Of a stretch of 34,747 nt of DNA, positions 1-15,355 are shown in pieces. The position numbers were made by a program, and so were the translations under genes. Position 1 is the stretch's first letter; every line of letters starts with the position of its first letter. This DNA is from Pelargonium nanum (lineage: Eukaryota; Streptophyta; Magnoliopsida; Geraniales; Geraniaceae), in NCBI GenBank assembly GCA_036897485.1, contig JAYMTF010000508.1, positions 1-34,747 on the forward strand, in the 5' to 3' direction. Under the pieces are notes generated by a model that saw only the letters and a program-made list of their open reading frames with translations, was not told where the DNA came from and searched no databases.

Positions 1-60
1 CACCAATTGCATCGGCTCCGACCGGAACAGATCCATCGGAGGACAACAACCGTCTCCCAT
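1..60 (-). CDS. VHA-a3: V-type proton ATPase subunit a, N-terminus only (partial at window edge)
   Basis: Reading the minus strand from the ATG at 60-58 gives 20 codons that run off the window edge: MGDGCCPPMDLFRSEPMQLV. The segment PPMDL-RSEPMQLV is the hallmark start of plant V-ATPase subunit a of the tonoplast type (VHA-a2/a3), as I remember those proteins. Subunit a is the large membrane subunit of the Vo sector; it forms the proton half-channels and the N-terminal cytosolic arm that acidifies the vacuole or trans-Golgi. Only the start of the cytosolic arm is visible, with none of the membrane helices. The match is short but specific. The neighbouring BBX20 and KIN-7D genes also flank VHA-a3 in Arabidopsis, which supports the a3-type call over the shorter-leader a1 type. 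The frame is open and no splice donor occurs before the edge. Confidence 0.85.
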   Translation of the reverse strand, partial: MGDGCCPPMDLFRSEPMQLV

Positions 61-250
61 GGTTCGATCTCTCTCTCTGGATCTCGATCTCGATTGCGCT
101 ACGGTTCTCTGGATCGCTTTCTCTCTCTGGAATTCGATTTCGCTCTCTCTCTCTCTCTCTCTCTAGGACTCGATCTCAGTATCAACACACAAACGAGTTT
201 GTTCTTTAGCGTCACAGAGCCCACGAGCTTACACGCCCTGACTATGTCTC
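61..250 (-). promoter_or_regulatory. Probable 5' leader of the VHA-a gene with GA/CT microsatellite
   Basis: Directly upstream of the VHA-a start codon the minus strand is GA-rich. It includes an uninterrupted (CT)11 run on the plus strand at 143-164 and several shorter CT tracts between 67 and 135. GA-rich leaders of this kind are common in plant genes. No transcription start can be fixed from sequence alone. Confidence 0.5.
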
Positions 251-2061
251 TCTATCCTTATTCATTTCTGTTTTTTTACATTTTGGCCCCTCCACTTCTC
301 TGGTTTTCTCTTATATACCCTTATCCTACATTTATTTTTGTGAAATGTTTCAGTTTGTTTTTCAACTATTTATTTTGTTCCAATTTGATTCTCTAACTAC
401 GGTATTTTGTTTTGAATTTGTCTAATTTGAAACGGTGCCGTCAAATTAAGTTTATGTGACTTTTTTGTCATGACACTTAATTATACAATTTAACGTGATT
501 GAGGAACCAGACTAGACAAAATTGATGTTGTGACATGTACAATTTTGTTTCAAGTCGGTTTCATCAGTAAATTTAGATAAATTAAACGACATGTGGTGTT
601 ACGTCAACAAAATTGTCACGTCAATCTAATTTGACAACATTACCACTTCAACAAACTCAAACCTTTTTTAGTAGGGTTTAGGTTATATCTTTTCAACCTA
701 ATTTTGAAAAGAACAAAATTATGAAACCAAATTGTCACCTTTACTGCATGGGTTAGAGTTGACAATTCGGAATTCAGCTCGCACTTTTCATATTTAGGCT
801 CGAAAGATCTTACCCAACCCCATAGTAGTGCAAGTTTAGGAGTTTTAGTACAAATTGCACCAATTTGTTTAACTCAAAAATTGATTAGGCATGATTAACA
901 TGACTTGAATAAGAGAATAATAAATCAAAGTTTAGGAATTCATATTTAAATTGTCAGTTTCGATATTATGATAGTTGTATATATTTCATTTTATGGAAAA
1001 TGGTATGAGAAGAAAAAAAAAAGTTTATTTATGTAGATGATGACAAGCATTTAAATGTATATTTTGAAATACAATATGATGTAGAAGACAAAATGAGGAA
1101 GCTTCCTATGTAATGTTACACTACACATGCTACAAAATATGACTCATGAGAGCACAGATATTTTATCATTTCATTCATTTATGGTAGGTCTCTACTCTCT
1201 CACCTTATTCTTATTCTCTCTCTTGGTTTTCAACAAATCAAATTCTGCCTCATTGATTTATTCTCGGTTTATTTATTTATTTTTGTTATTCCAACATTGA
1301 ACACTAAGCATAAAATATATAGGTTTGTTAGGTTTCAAATCTTTTTTACTCTCATAGCACTTGTCACTTGCTGGCTTGTAACAAAAACAAAAAAAAAATG
1401 TACCCAAATAAATATTCTCAAACACCTAAATCATTGCTAATAAGGTGAAGCCACATCAGCTATTTACACCCATACCCGCTCCAATGAATTTTTGGGCGCG
1501 GAGGGCCCGTCCGAATCCGTTTTCTTTGTCTCTTGGCTGAGACTCTCAACCAATTAATATTGACTGAGATTCCTGATACTCTATATTATTATTATCAACC
1601 GTTTAAGTCATTCTTTTCGAGTTTAGATTGAAAATACCCACTACTAATCCTAGTTGCATAGACAAAGTCCATTTCAACCAAAAACATCAAAAACCTGATA
1701 TACTAACTCTAATCTGAGTTGACCAAACCCGCTAAAAACATGAATCAAGTTTCAAGTACCCGCGGGTTCTGTTTCAAATTGTCAACTCAATCCTTGGTCT
1801 TGCACATGTTACGTGAAAACATTAGCACAATACCTGGACCATTTACAAGCATAATACAATCCATATTGACTAACATATAACACTACATTTAGCCAAAAAT
1901 GAGTTGAACTTAAAACATATATATATCAAGTGAAAAACTGAAGCCAACTGCATGAACAATTTTCTCTAGAAGAAACATATATTGGCTCAACACCATATCA
2001 GAATATGATCAACTGCATCAATGAACTACAACATACTTTTCTTGTGTTCTCGATCCCCAAA
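251..2061. other. Intergenic region between VHA-a and MCM4
   Basis: This AT-rich stretch should hold the VHA-a promoter on the left and the MCM4 3' UTR on the right (roughly 1950-2061). I see no coding exon. Two hAT-like ends in opposite orientation lie at 754 and 1790 and are listed separately. The rest is low-complexity A/T sequence with short poly-A and TTTA tracts. Confidence 0.6.
754..1790. repeat. Possible degenerate hAT-like element (inverted ends)
   Basis: The left end begins TAGAGTTGACAATTCGGAA at 754. The reverse complement of the right end, finishing at 1790, reads TTGAGTTGACAATTTGAAAC, so about 14 of the first 16 bases agree. The flanking 8-mers match only partly (about 5 of 8). 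This may be one old element of about 1 kb, or two unrelated copies of the same family end in opposite orientation. No transposase reading frame is visible. Confidence 0.3.
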
Positions 2062-6908
<4,847 letters not shown>

Positions 6909-6990
6909 GGATGGAGAGAGAGGGTTTGGGATCGGAGACTGGTTTGGTTGTGTAGCAGCTTGAGCAATTTGGGGGCTGAGAAGGGTTTCT

Positions 6991-7021
6991 TGGCGGGAAA
7001 ATAGAGATGATTTTCCCGCCA
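6991..7021. promoter_or_regulatory. Palindromic double E2F site in the MCM4 promoter
   Basis: TGGCGGGAAAAT at 6991-7002 and its exact reverse complement ATTTTCCCGCCA at 7010-7021 are separated by 7 bp. Each arm contains the E2F consensus TTTCCCGCC. They sit about 85-110 bp upstream of the MCM4 ATG. E2F control of MCM genes at the G1/S transition is well established in plants and animals, so these are very likely the S-phase control sites. Confidence 0.85.
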
Positions 7022-7030
7022 GAGTTCGAT

Positions 7031-7067
7031 TGGGCTTAGGCTTGTTCGTTGGTTGTTTGGTTGGGCC
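7031..7067. promoter_or_regulatory. Site II (TGGGCY) motifs upstream of MCM4
   Basis: TGGGCT at 7031-7036 and TGGGCC at 7062-7067 match the plant site II element, recognised by TCP factors and common in genes of dividing cells. They lie just upstream of the paired E2F sites. Short motifs occur by chance, so the support is positional. Confidence 0.5.
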
Positions 7068-8124
7068 CTATTTGAACGGCCTGTTTGAGTCTTTCTTATA
7101 CTAGGCTGGCTGTTCAAACAAAGTGGTCGACCCGGACCGACCCGGTCACTAATCAATGGCCCGAAGACCGGACTGGTAAGGGATGACCCGGACCCATACC
7201 AATTTGGTTCAGTTCTCGGTCCATTCATTTCATGGCTATTTGGTTCGGACTTTAATTTAATTTTAAAATATTCTATAAATAATTATATATTTTTATCACA
7301 TTTAGTTTAATATACTTTTTCTAAGGAATTTAGTGTAATATACTTAATTATTATTAACTTCGTTCACTTAAATTGTAATTATATCTATTTGCTCTAATAT
7401 AAAGGTATTTAATAAAAAAAAATGAAATCAACCCATTTGGTCTTATCATATGTTTCATTCGCAATCATTTTGACTCGGATCATGAACCTATTCCAATTAA
7501 GTTCAATCTTCAGTCCACTTGAAAGACATTCAATCTCGATCCAGTTCTGTGCTTAATCTAACCTCAATTGGTTCGGTCTTTTATCTACTTTTTGAAGGAC
7601 AGTCGGTCTCATTCCGGTCTGGCCCTGTACCAAAGCCCAACTCTAAAAAAAAAATCAATATTTTCGGCCAATTGAGGCTCATTCCAGGTAAGGTGAATGT
7701 TAACTTTGCTCTAGGGCCAAAGCGAAGGTAGAAATTCAGATTTTGGATCGTAACTTGAGATTCAGATGGACATAACCTCGAGTTGTGGATTTGTTATAGA
7801 AAATGAACTCGCGGAATCCAATTTTAATGGAGCAGGAAGTCTTGATATCGAAATCGAGACCTCAAGTCAAACTGAACCAACTCCCGTAAGTGGTTCACAT
7901 CTACCTTTTGAGAGTACATAAATAAATAACTGATGACTTACTATTGCAGTTGTGAAACTCCATAATTATTTCCATTACACTCATATCATTTCTTATATAC
8001 CTTTGGGGATTGAAGCTCCTCTCCAGCTATGGGCTTACAAACACAAATTGAATTCAATGAATTGTTATAACATATTGGATCTAAAGAAAATCACATTCCA
8101 AAGAGAAATGTGTCCTCACAGTTG
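7068..8124. other. Intergenic region between MCM4 promoter and the At4g37920-like gene
   Basis: AT-rich sequence with no convincing coding exon. The part next to 8124 is the likely 3' UTR of the minus-strand plastid gene. Repeated GGTTCGG/CCGGACC-like words around 7130-7220 and 7440-7620 suggest old, decayed repeat material, but I cannot define element ends. Confidence 0.5.
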
Positions 8125-11100
8125 TTAGGTGGAAATGGTTGGCTTGTTCTGAAGTGCTTGGACAATTTCCTCTGCTCTAGTTTCGATTCCTTTCAGATAC
8201 TCAACGAGAACTCGCTGCGCGTATGAACCTCCCTCCTGCGGAAAAATGCGGAAAAGGCACGAAACGGTTACTGCAAAGTTAGAATTTGGCAATTCCTTTG
8301 GCATAAAAATGAAATTTATAAGGTCCCTCGGGAGACAGCGGGCCAATGGTTCAAACTTTACAACCTCAGTTAATTGTTTGGATAGAACTACTGTAATCAA
8401 ATGCCGAGAAAATTGTTTTCTCATTTTTTCATATTATAATAGCAAAAGGGAAGTTGGGACTCGGCTTATTTTGGGGGGCTTATATAAACATATTGTAATT
8501 AATTTGTGAGTTACCAAACACGTAGTAGAAAATTATACTCAGTTAACAAACCAGACTGTATCACTATAAGCTAATTCAAACACATGAGATCGAAGGACTA
8601 GGGTGTATCATACCGTTCGAATCAAGGCTCGCTCAATTCTTTTCTTGAGTACAGCTTTTAGTTCATCCGGAGAGACATCTCCTTTACCAATGGTCATTCC
8701 ATTGAGTAAAAGCCTATTCCATTCTTCCTCGGGAGCTGCCAAAGAAATGTACGTATTAAGCAACAGATGAGCACATAAATGTCAAATTTTCAAGCAACAT
8801 TTCCGTAAAATGTGAAGCCAAATCATATTATAGAGGTATTTTAAGCTAACTTTCAAGAGACCACCTAGAAAAACTAGTCTAAATCAAATGATGATCTACC
8901 ACGTCTTTTGTGTAGAGTCTAACCGATGAAACAAACCATGGTACACTTCAATGTTGTAAGGGCACATGTAGAGGATACAAATTTACTAATAGACGAGTTA
9001 ATTTAAAATTTGCTCCACAGACTTGGAAACATAGGCCATTTAGTTCACACTAAATGAGTATTTCCTAGAGGTGCAATTAGGGCCGGTAATTTGGGTCATG
9101 ACAGGTGTTTCGACACGAATTTAAGCGGGTTTGGGTTCAGCTTCATCATGTTCATGTCGTGTTCGTACGTAACCCAACCCGTTTAATTAATCGGGTCGTG
9201 TTCGCATCGAACCTGTTTGACCTGCGTAACTAGTTTACCGTGTAACCCATTTAAGGATAAAATTATAAAATTTTCAAACATATTGTGTCAAAAATGACCT
9301 TAATAAATTAAATAGATCAAATATTTTGGGTCATGTCAAGTCAATCCCACAAATTTATTTAAACTTGTCAGGTCATGTAATTTTGAAATCAGTTAATCAA
9401 TCGTGTTGACAATGTTTGTGGTGTCAACCCCCTCATAAATGGGTCATGTTCGCGTCGTGTAACTCAACTTGTTTAATAATCAAGTTTGTTCCGGCTGACC
9501 CATTTACCATAAAACAAAACTTTCAACACGACTCGCAAACGAATTGCCACCCTTAGGTGCAATATTTCAGTAGATAGTTTATACCTTTAATTACCGTCTC
9601 AAGAAACTGCTCAGCCTTCAATACTTTACCCCCTGCACCATGAACAGAATTACCATTTAAGGTGTCCTACTCATAAGAAAAATTAGAACCACAAGAGCAT
9701 AAGCAGTATACAAATAAGGTTTGAGCACTTGTTATGCGAGACTGTATTGTTTTCTTAGGCGCAATTTACAATTGAATTTATATGTGAAAATAGCATGGGT
9801 AATAAAATTACCCTTCTTTGCATAGCTACGTTTGGAGAGAACTCTTGAAGCATAAAGTTGTAAAACCTTCTGCAACATAGCCTCAAGCCCAGGTTTATCC
9901 TTGTCTTCTTTTGCCTGAAATGGACTAAGAAAGAACTTTAGTAACTATATCATATGATTTATCTGTAAAATTAAAGGAGGTAGCATCTTAACAATGTTAA
10001 AGGAAACTTTTATCTAGAAGCGGAACCTTCAATGGAAATGCAAGCATTATGATGTACGATAGTACCCAAAAGAAGCAATGAAAGTCAGGCGGTGACGATA
10101 GGAAAATTACAGCTCATACCTACCATTATAAGCTCATCCCTCTCATGTGTAAGCCTGACAATTTTCTTTATTGTAGGGCTCGACACGTGCATAACTGGGT
10201 GCCTTTAAAATCAACACTCCCCTCATATGTAGATATTTTTCTCCTACACGTGGATTCAGGGCAGGCCAGGCTCAAAACTAGATCAGATACCATGTTAAAT
10301 ATTGATATTAGGCTACATATAATGACTAGGGCTTCTACTACTAAAAGGTCAACCTCGCTAGATGGGTTTCACTTTCACCATTTTATGTAGCTTTTTCACT
10401 TTGTATTTTACCAAATATGGGACTTTATCACTCACTTCTACAAGGTCCAAAATGCACTATAGGACTAACTCAACTTTGAAGGCCCAATTTAAATTTTGTA
10501 CTCTAACGGCCCGTGCAAGCCCTTTGTCGCTTTGCGTGCAGTCCATGCACAAGTATTCTTATTAATATGATAGTTGAAAGCTCAATTTTAATATTATACT
10601 CCAACATGCACCAAGCATGACTTCAAACATGCATGGACTGCATCAAAGTTGTGTAGTCAAAACTAAAAGCGTACAATACATGATCAATCATCCGAACACG
10701 GATCATGAGTATTAATGCCTCTTTCAAGATACCTAACACTCGTACATTTGATGCAGAATGTGCTTCCACCATAAGGAAATCTATTGCTAGGTTCGTAGGT
10801 TCTTAACACTAGTTGAGTTGAGTTTGCATGCCAAAGTATGACAATCTTTCCACATGCAAACCAAAAAGTACACAATGATAAAAGAAATGGAGAGCACTCA
10901 CTTTGCGCAGTTGTGCATTAACTTCTGAAAGAAACCCTTCATCTAGTTGTCCTTCTTGCTCTCTTTGGAGTATTTCCTGATGATTACAAGAGAGATGAAA
11001 TAGCATGATATAGTCAAACAAAAGATGGGCATAGATATCTTCAGTTCTGGACTTTGACAGACAATACAGATCAAGAACATCAAAATGGTTTCCAGGGTTT

Positions 11101-13612
11101 ATCTTATGGGAAAACAAAAATGAACCAATGCAATGATCAATTTAGGTGAATTGAAAATAGAACGTACTTTCTCCATTAGTTTGAGAGCCTCTGGATCCCT
11201 AGGAGGCCAAGTAATTTCATCTGTTTCATTGGCTACTGGTTTCAAGATTATTTTGAGAATGTCAGTAGCAGAGTCAATCTTTTCCTGCAGGAGATGTAAA
11301 TATAATAGATATAAACAAAGACAATGGGAATAGATGATACAGAAGGGAAAACCAAAAACAAATAACATGCCATTGGGATAGGGAGAGGGAGAAGGAGAGA
11401 AAGAGACTTTGGTCTGGTTGACAGCACGATCGACTATGCTCATCACAGATGTAGCCAATTCTTCATAATCTTTCTGGAAAAACACAAATAACGCCAAAGC
11501 ATTTCATATAAGCGGTAAAGACTAGAAGAGGTCAACCTCATAAACATGAAAATTAAAATTGACCAAGGCAAAAGTCTTGCTTTATCATCCTCTGATTTGC
11601 AGGCATCAGTTCTTGCTGCAAGTCGTATCCAGAAACCTTCATTGAAAGCAAGAATATTTTCAGCTACCAAATTCTGAAGCTGTTCAAGGAAAAAAAAATA
11701 TTGAGTTACACAGTAAACAATTATTCATTGAAAGCAAGTCCATGAACTCAAGTAAAGTTACCCACTCCTGTATTGGTAGGAATTACATGCTTGTATGTAT
11801 GGATAACGTAATTAACTCTAGATAACAACCAAAACTATCAAGTCATAAGCAAAGCAACTCTAAAAAGACAACTACAAGAGACTTCTTATTTAGTTAAATA
11901 CTTCTTCTGATTACAGCTACGACTACCAAAAGAAATCCTAATTCCATCAAAGACCACACAAATAACTCCTACCCCCAGATAATATTGATAAATCATACAT
12001 ATTCCTGCATAAATGCTACTCAAACTAAGTGGAAGTATTGCATTTGTGATCGTATCTTGTGATCCCATAAAAAATAGTAGAATTTCAAAGCACACGATCG
12101 ATAGTTCGATACTAACAATTTGTACGTGGACTAGCAAAAAAGAGATTTTCAAGTGAAATACCGAGTTACAGCAACTAATTACAAAATGGATGACCCAGAA
12201 TCCAGGCCACTGAAAGCAATTTTTTTTAACCAACTCTTACAAACACTACTTACTTCCTTTGGATTTGCCCCCGCCAGTGTATCAATCAGCCTATCGACTG
12301 CCACAGTCTTTTTAAATGCATCCTCTGCATTTTCACTGACTGCATAGATCAAAGTTCTCCTGTTTAATTAGGTCAAAACATGCCATTTTAGCTAAAACTA
12401 ATCCAAAAAAGCCCTACACCACATAATTGATAAGATAAGAACACAAGCGCAGTAAATCGCAAAACAGTTACCTCCTCTTTGATTCACCTGAAGCAGGAGG
12501 AGAAAATAGCTGGACCCTCCCTATCCCAGAAAACCTAACTTTCCATCTAGGGATCGAATATTCACTTCTTGCCAAGTGACACAACACCTAAACAATTTTA
12601 ACAATATCAACAGCTCATTGCAATGGACAATTTAAAATATTCTACTTATGGGAGAAATACAAATTATACAATTTCCTTTTCTCGTTAAACAAAATTACCA
12701 AAACCATCAGCTCATTGACATGCAAAACATAGAAAAATCAACATAATATTTACACGTACTATACTTTCTTCAACATTTTCCTTCAGTTCTCAGTTCCCAA
12801 ACACCAGATATAGGAGAAGTACAAATAAACCATTTCCTACTCTCATCAAACACAATTACCAAAATCATCAGCTCATTGCCATGCAAAATCTAGAAAAATC
12901 AAAATAATATTTAAACCACTAGACTTTCTTCAACAGTTTCCTTCAGTTCTCAGTTCCTAAACAACAGATAAGTACAAATTAAACCATTTCCTACTCTCAT
13001 CAAACAAAATTACCAAATTATCAGCTCATTGCCATGCAAAACTTAGAAAAATCAAAAGAATATTTAAACCATTAGACTTTCTCTAACATTTTTCTTCAGT
13101 TTCTCGGTTCCCAAACAACACATAGAGAGGATATACAAATTATACAATTTCGTACTCTCCTCAAACAAATTTTCAAAAGTCATCAGCTCATTGCCATGCA
13201 AAACCTATAAGTATAAATATTCAAAACAATATTTAAACTGTAACACTCTCTTCTACATTTTCCTTCGGCATCTCGGTTCCCAATAAACAGAAATAGGCGT
13301 AATACAAATCATACAATTACGCATTTTCGTTGTCCTTCACAATCTGTAACACTGACAACCAAACTTCTGCAATTGAACACCATAACAGATCACAATCCAG
13401 AGAATCAATTCGAACACACGCGCACGCAATCTCTCTTCCATTTTCTCGGTAAACAAACAGAAAATATCAAAATACAAATACAGAACGAGAAACGAAGATT
13501 CAGGAATCGAAGAGTGAGAGTTTAGAAGAAGATGAAGAACCTGAGATTTACGTGGAAGCGGAGAGAAAGATTGCGACGGAGAAGAAATCGCCGGAGAGAG
13601 CAATGAGGCCAT
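8125..13612 (-). CDS. Chloroplast-targeted protein, At4g37920-like (complete, 11 exons, 344 aa)
   Basis: I recognise the family as the uncharacterised plastid protein At4g37920, sometimes labelled endoribonuclease E-like; its function is unknown to me. Exons: 13541-13612, 12472-12587, 12254-12359, 11581-11679, 11408-11473, 11168-11284, 10902-10976, 9812-9914, 9585-9632, 8614-8735, 8125-8235, in phase to 1035 nt. The start is the ATG at 13612; an upstream GTG in frame is not used because ATG is the normal plant start. The N-terminus (MASLLSPAISSPSQSFSPLP) is Ser/Pro-rich and almost free of acidic residues, as in a chloroplast transit peptide. The mature part is helical and charged, with conserved-looking blocks FNEGFWIRLAAR, TWPPRDPEA, LYASRVLSKRSYAKKGG and EGGSYAQRVLVEYL. 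No membrane segment or metal-binding motif is seen. Intron 4 uses a GC donor (11580-11579). It is shorter than my memory of the Arabidopsis protein (about 427 aa), the difference probably lying at the N-terminus. Confidence 0.88.
9078..9555. mobile_element. Non-autonomous hAT-like element in intron 9 of the plastid gene
   Basis: A 478-bp element starts TAGGGCCGGTAATTT and ends AATTGCCACCCTTA, short inverted ends with a few mismatches. It is bounded by a perfect 8-bp duplication GGTGCAAT at 9070-9077 and 9556-9563, the length typical of hAT elements. The interior is rich in CGGGT/GTGTCG words seen in many plant hAT-type repeats. No transposase frame is present. Its right edge lies about 28 bp from the splice donor of exon 9. 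Confidence 0.75.
10281..10606 (-). mobile_element. LTR-retrotransposon fossil: single LTR with primer-binding-like site
   Basis: On the plus strand a stretch from 10293 to 10606 begins TGTTAAAT and ends CCAACA, the TG...CA ends of a long terminal repeat about 314 bp long. Immediately outside it, 10281-10292 reads on the minus strand as TGGTATCTGATC, close to the primer-binding sequence complementary to initiator Met tRNA. The element is therefore oriented on the minus strand, with a little adjoining internal sequence on the left. No second LTR and no protein domain is visible, so it is a broken, truncated remnant. It cannot be assigned to Copia or Gypsy. It lies in intron 7 of the plastid gene. 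Confidence 0.5.
12611..13300. repeat. Tandem repeat array (about 155-160 bp unit) in intron 1 of the plastid gene
   Basis: The word CAGCTCATTG recurs at about 12611, 12708, 12869, 13022 and 13183; the last four are spaced 161, 153 and 161 bp. Each unit also carries AAACAAAATTACCAAA, ATGCAAAACMTAGAAAAATCAA, TAATATTTAAAC and CTTCAGTTCTCAGTTCCCAAAC in the same order. The copies differ by several percent and the first is partial. A related segment occurs at about 13432-13475, next to exon 1, so the array may have grown from the intron's own 5' end. Confidence 0.85.
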
Positions 13613-13702
13613 CGGAGAGTAACAGACTGTGGCGGGAGAGGCCACAAATCACTCCAGCTAAATCCTTTAGTTGTTGCTTTTCTTCAGATTTTTGTTTTGT
13701 TT

Positions 13703-13769
13703 TGGGCCGCTAATGGGCTGGAAAATGGGCTCAATTGGGCTGAGCAATTTGAGACTGAAACTAGGCCCA
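13703..13769. promoter_or_regulatory. Cluster of five site II motifs upstream of the plastid gene
   Basis: TGGGCC or TGGGCT occurs at 13703, 13714, 13726 and 13736, and as AGGCCCA at 13763-13769, all within 67 bp and about 90-160 bp upstream of the ATG. Such clusters are characteristic of nuclear genes for organelle and ribosomal proteins and are bound by TCP factors, which fits the predicted plastid role. Confidence 0.65.
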
Positions 13770-13923
13770 AAAATATACAACTAGGTACGATAAAGCTGAC
13801 AATTCGAATTTAATATCAATTTAAGAATTAGGTTTAAAATGATCTATTTGGACATGTCTCAAAAAGAGTACGGGTTGAGGTGGACACGGTTGTGGTGGTC
13901 CGGCGGGTAACAAAGCCGGGTAA

Positions 13924-14165
13924 TGGAGATTGGCGGTCGAGGACATTCGAGATATAATGACCCGTGAATGGCTGGTGAATATTTGTCATGGCTATTGGGA
14001 GAGCAACATGGTGGCTGACAAGCTTGCGGCTAGAGGAGGATCTGAACCTGTGGATGGGACGATTTATTATAGCTTGCCGAAGTTTGCTGCGGAACTGGTG
14101 CAGGAAGATGCGAGATGAATCTCTCGGAGTAGATTAATTGGTATTGGCTAGTTTTTGTGTGTTGT
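13924..14165 (+). pseudogene. RNase H-like (RVT_3) C-terminal fragment, probably LINE-derived
   Basis: The plus-strand frame reads EDIRDIMTREWLVNICHGYW, then SNMVADKLAARGG, a proline after a short strand, and ends ELVQEDAR-stop at 14118. Plant RNase H-like domains of the RVT_3 type end this way (IRDL..W.V...YRE.N..AD.LA..G...P...L..D). A frame stop lies at 13921-13923, just upstream, and no reverse transcriptase is found, so only the 3' end survives. The following TTTTGTTCACCAACAAAAG resembles the 3' tail of such elements. A domesticated host RNase H copy is the alternative source. Confidence 0.5.
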
Positions 14166-14198
14166 TTTTATTTTTGTTCACCAACAAAAGAAGTACGA

Positions 14199-14284
14199 GT
14201 TGCAGTATCGAATCGAAATTTAGGATTTTAGTATAAAATGGGTTGCAGTATCGGATCCAAATTTAGGATTTTCATATAAAATGA
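14199..14284. repeat. Two-copy direct tandem repeat, 43-bp unit
   Basis: GTTGCAGTATCG begins units at 14199 and 14242. Both continue through AAATTTAGGATTTT to TATAAAATG, with about four differences. It lies just after the RNase H-like fragment and has no obvious role. Confidence 0.8.
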
Positions 14285-15330
14285 GTGGATTAGTGCTAGT
14301 TGTCCAATTAAACCCAAACAAAAAATTATGTGCAATATGTAAGTGAGACTTTTTGTTAGTTGACTTATAGATGCATAGAAATGTAGGTAAATGCATCCCC
14401 ACAACACAAATCACTAAAATGGTAGAATAAAATCTCAACAGTAATACTAAAAATTGATTGATCCAATCTTTTATATCACCACTTGAATCCAAATTAGCAC
14501 TTTTTGGAGACAATATTAATGTTGAAGACACCACATTTAAATTAGAAAAAGGGCTGGTGGGCTGGTGCACATGATTCAAATTTCAAAGCTTAATAAAAAA
14601 AGTCCAATTAATTACTATTATTCAAACAAGTGAATCAATCTCCCCAATTCCCATTAACATTTTTAGACATATAGATATTTGTTTTTTCAAAAAATCATGT
14701 CCATGTGAGAAGTATTTGAACTTTATTCATATTATCATATTAAAAAAAACAAAAACAATTATTATGTATTACTCAAACCTTATCTCCATCTTTTGCTGGC
14801 ACTTACCACAACTTGAACAACTCTCATAATAATTTATTTTCATTATTTTTTAAAGACTTTATCCAAAAAGTGTCATTTTGTCATGTAGTACACTGTTCAA
14901 TTTTTTTTTCTTCTAATAGTTGGCCAATATTTTTCTAGAATTCAAGAATTTAATGATTTCCCATTTGTATTCAACATTTCAATAACAATGATGCAATTCG
15001 TAATTATTTGTTTTGTTCGCATTGAACATTTCAACAATAGTGTTATTCTAACCGCAATTAAAATGAAAAGTAAGATTCACTGACAAAATTTTAAATAAAT
15101 TGAAAAACAATACAAAACTTAGCATAAAATGAAAAAAGTAATTTCACTCAATTAAAATAATAACATGTCTTCAACCTAAAGTGTTGTTGATACAATCCAA
15201 ACTGATAGGGGACTTCAATATATTTAGTTTGATTTTTCGAGACGTTTTACACTCATGAGTGAGGCGGACAATATTTTTGTTATTTTACTAGACGGTCTAC
15301 AGATCTTGTGACCCATGCATTAATTATGTG
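14285..15330. other. AT-rich region upstream of the BBX20-like gene
   Basis: I see no coding exon or clear element. The part nearest 15330 should be the BBX20 promoter. A region this AT-rich holds many chance motifs, and I do not call individual light-response elements. Confidence 0.5.
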
Positions 15331-15347
15331 CTCCATCGACATGCAAA

Positions 15348-15355
15348 TATAAATA
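15348..15355 (+). promoter_or_regulatory. TATA box candidate of the BBX20-like gene
   Basis: TATAAATA at 15348-15355 lies 323 bp upstream of the ATG. The following 300 bp (CT-rich early, then A-rich) would be a long 5' leader. Motif and position fit a plant core promoter. Confidence 0.5.

Noticed and set aside
7-396. 129-codon plus-strand open frame at the left edge
   Set aside because: It lacks an ATG at its start and is antisense to the VHA-a N-terminus and its GA-rich leader; the Leu/Ser repeats come from the CT microsatellite.
12611-13300. CRISPR-like or satellite reading of the intron repeats
   Set aside because: Units are contiguous, about 155 bp, diverged and inside a plant intron; there are no spacers.
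13337-13645. Upstream GTG start for the plastid protein at 13645
   Set aside because: Plants rarely start at GTG; the in-frame ATG at 13612 opens a good transit peptide. The frame beyond 13541 is intron.
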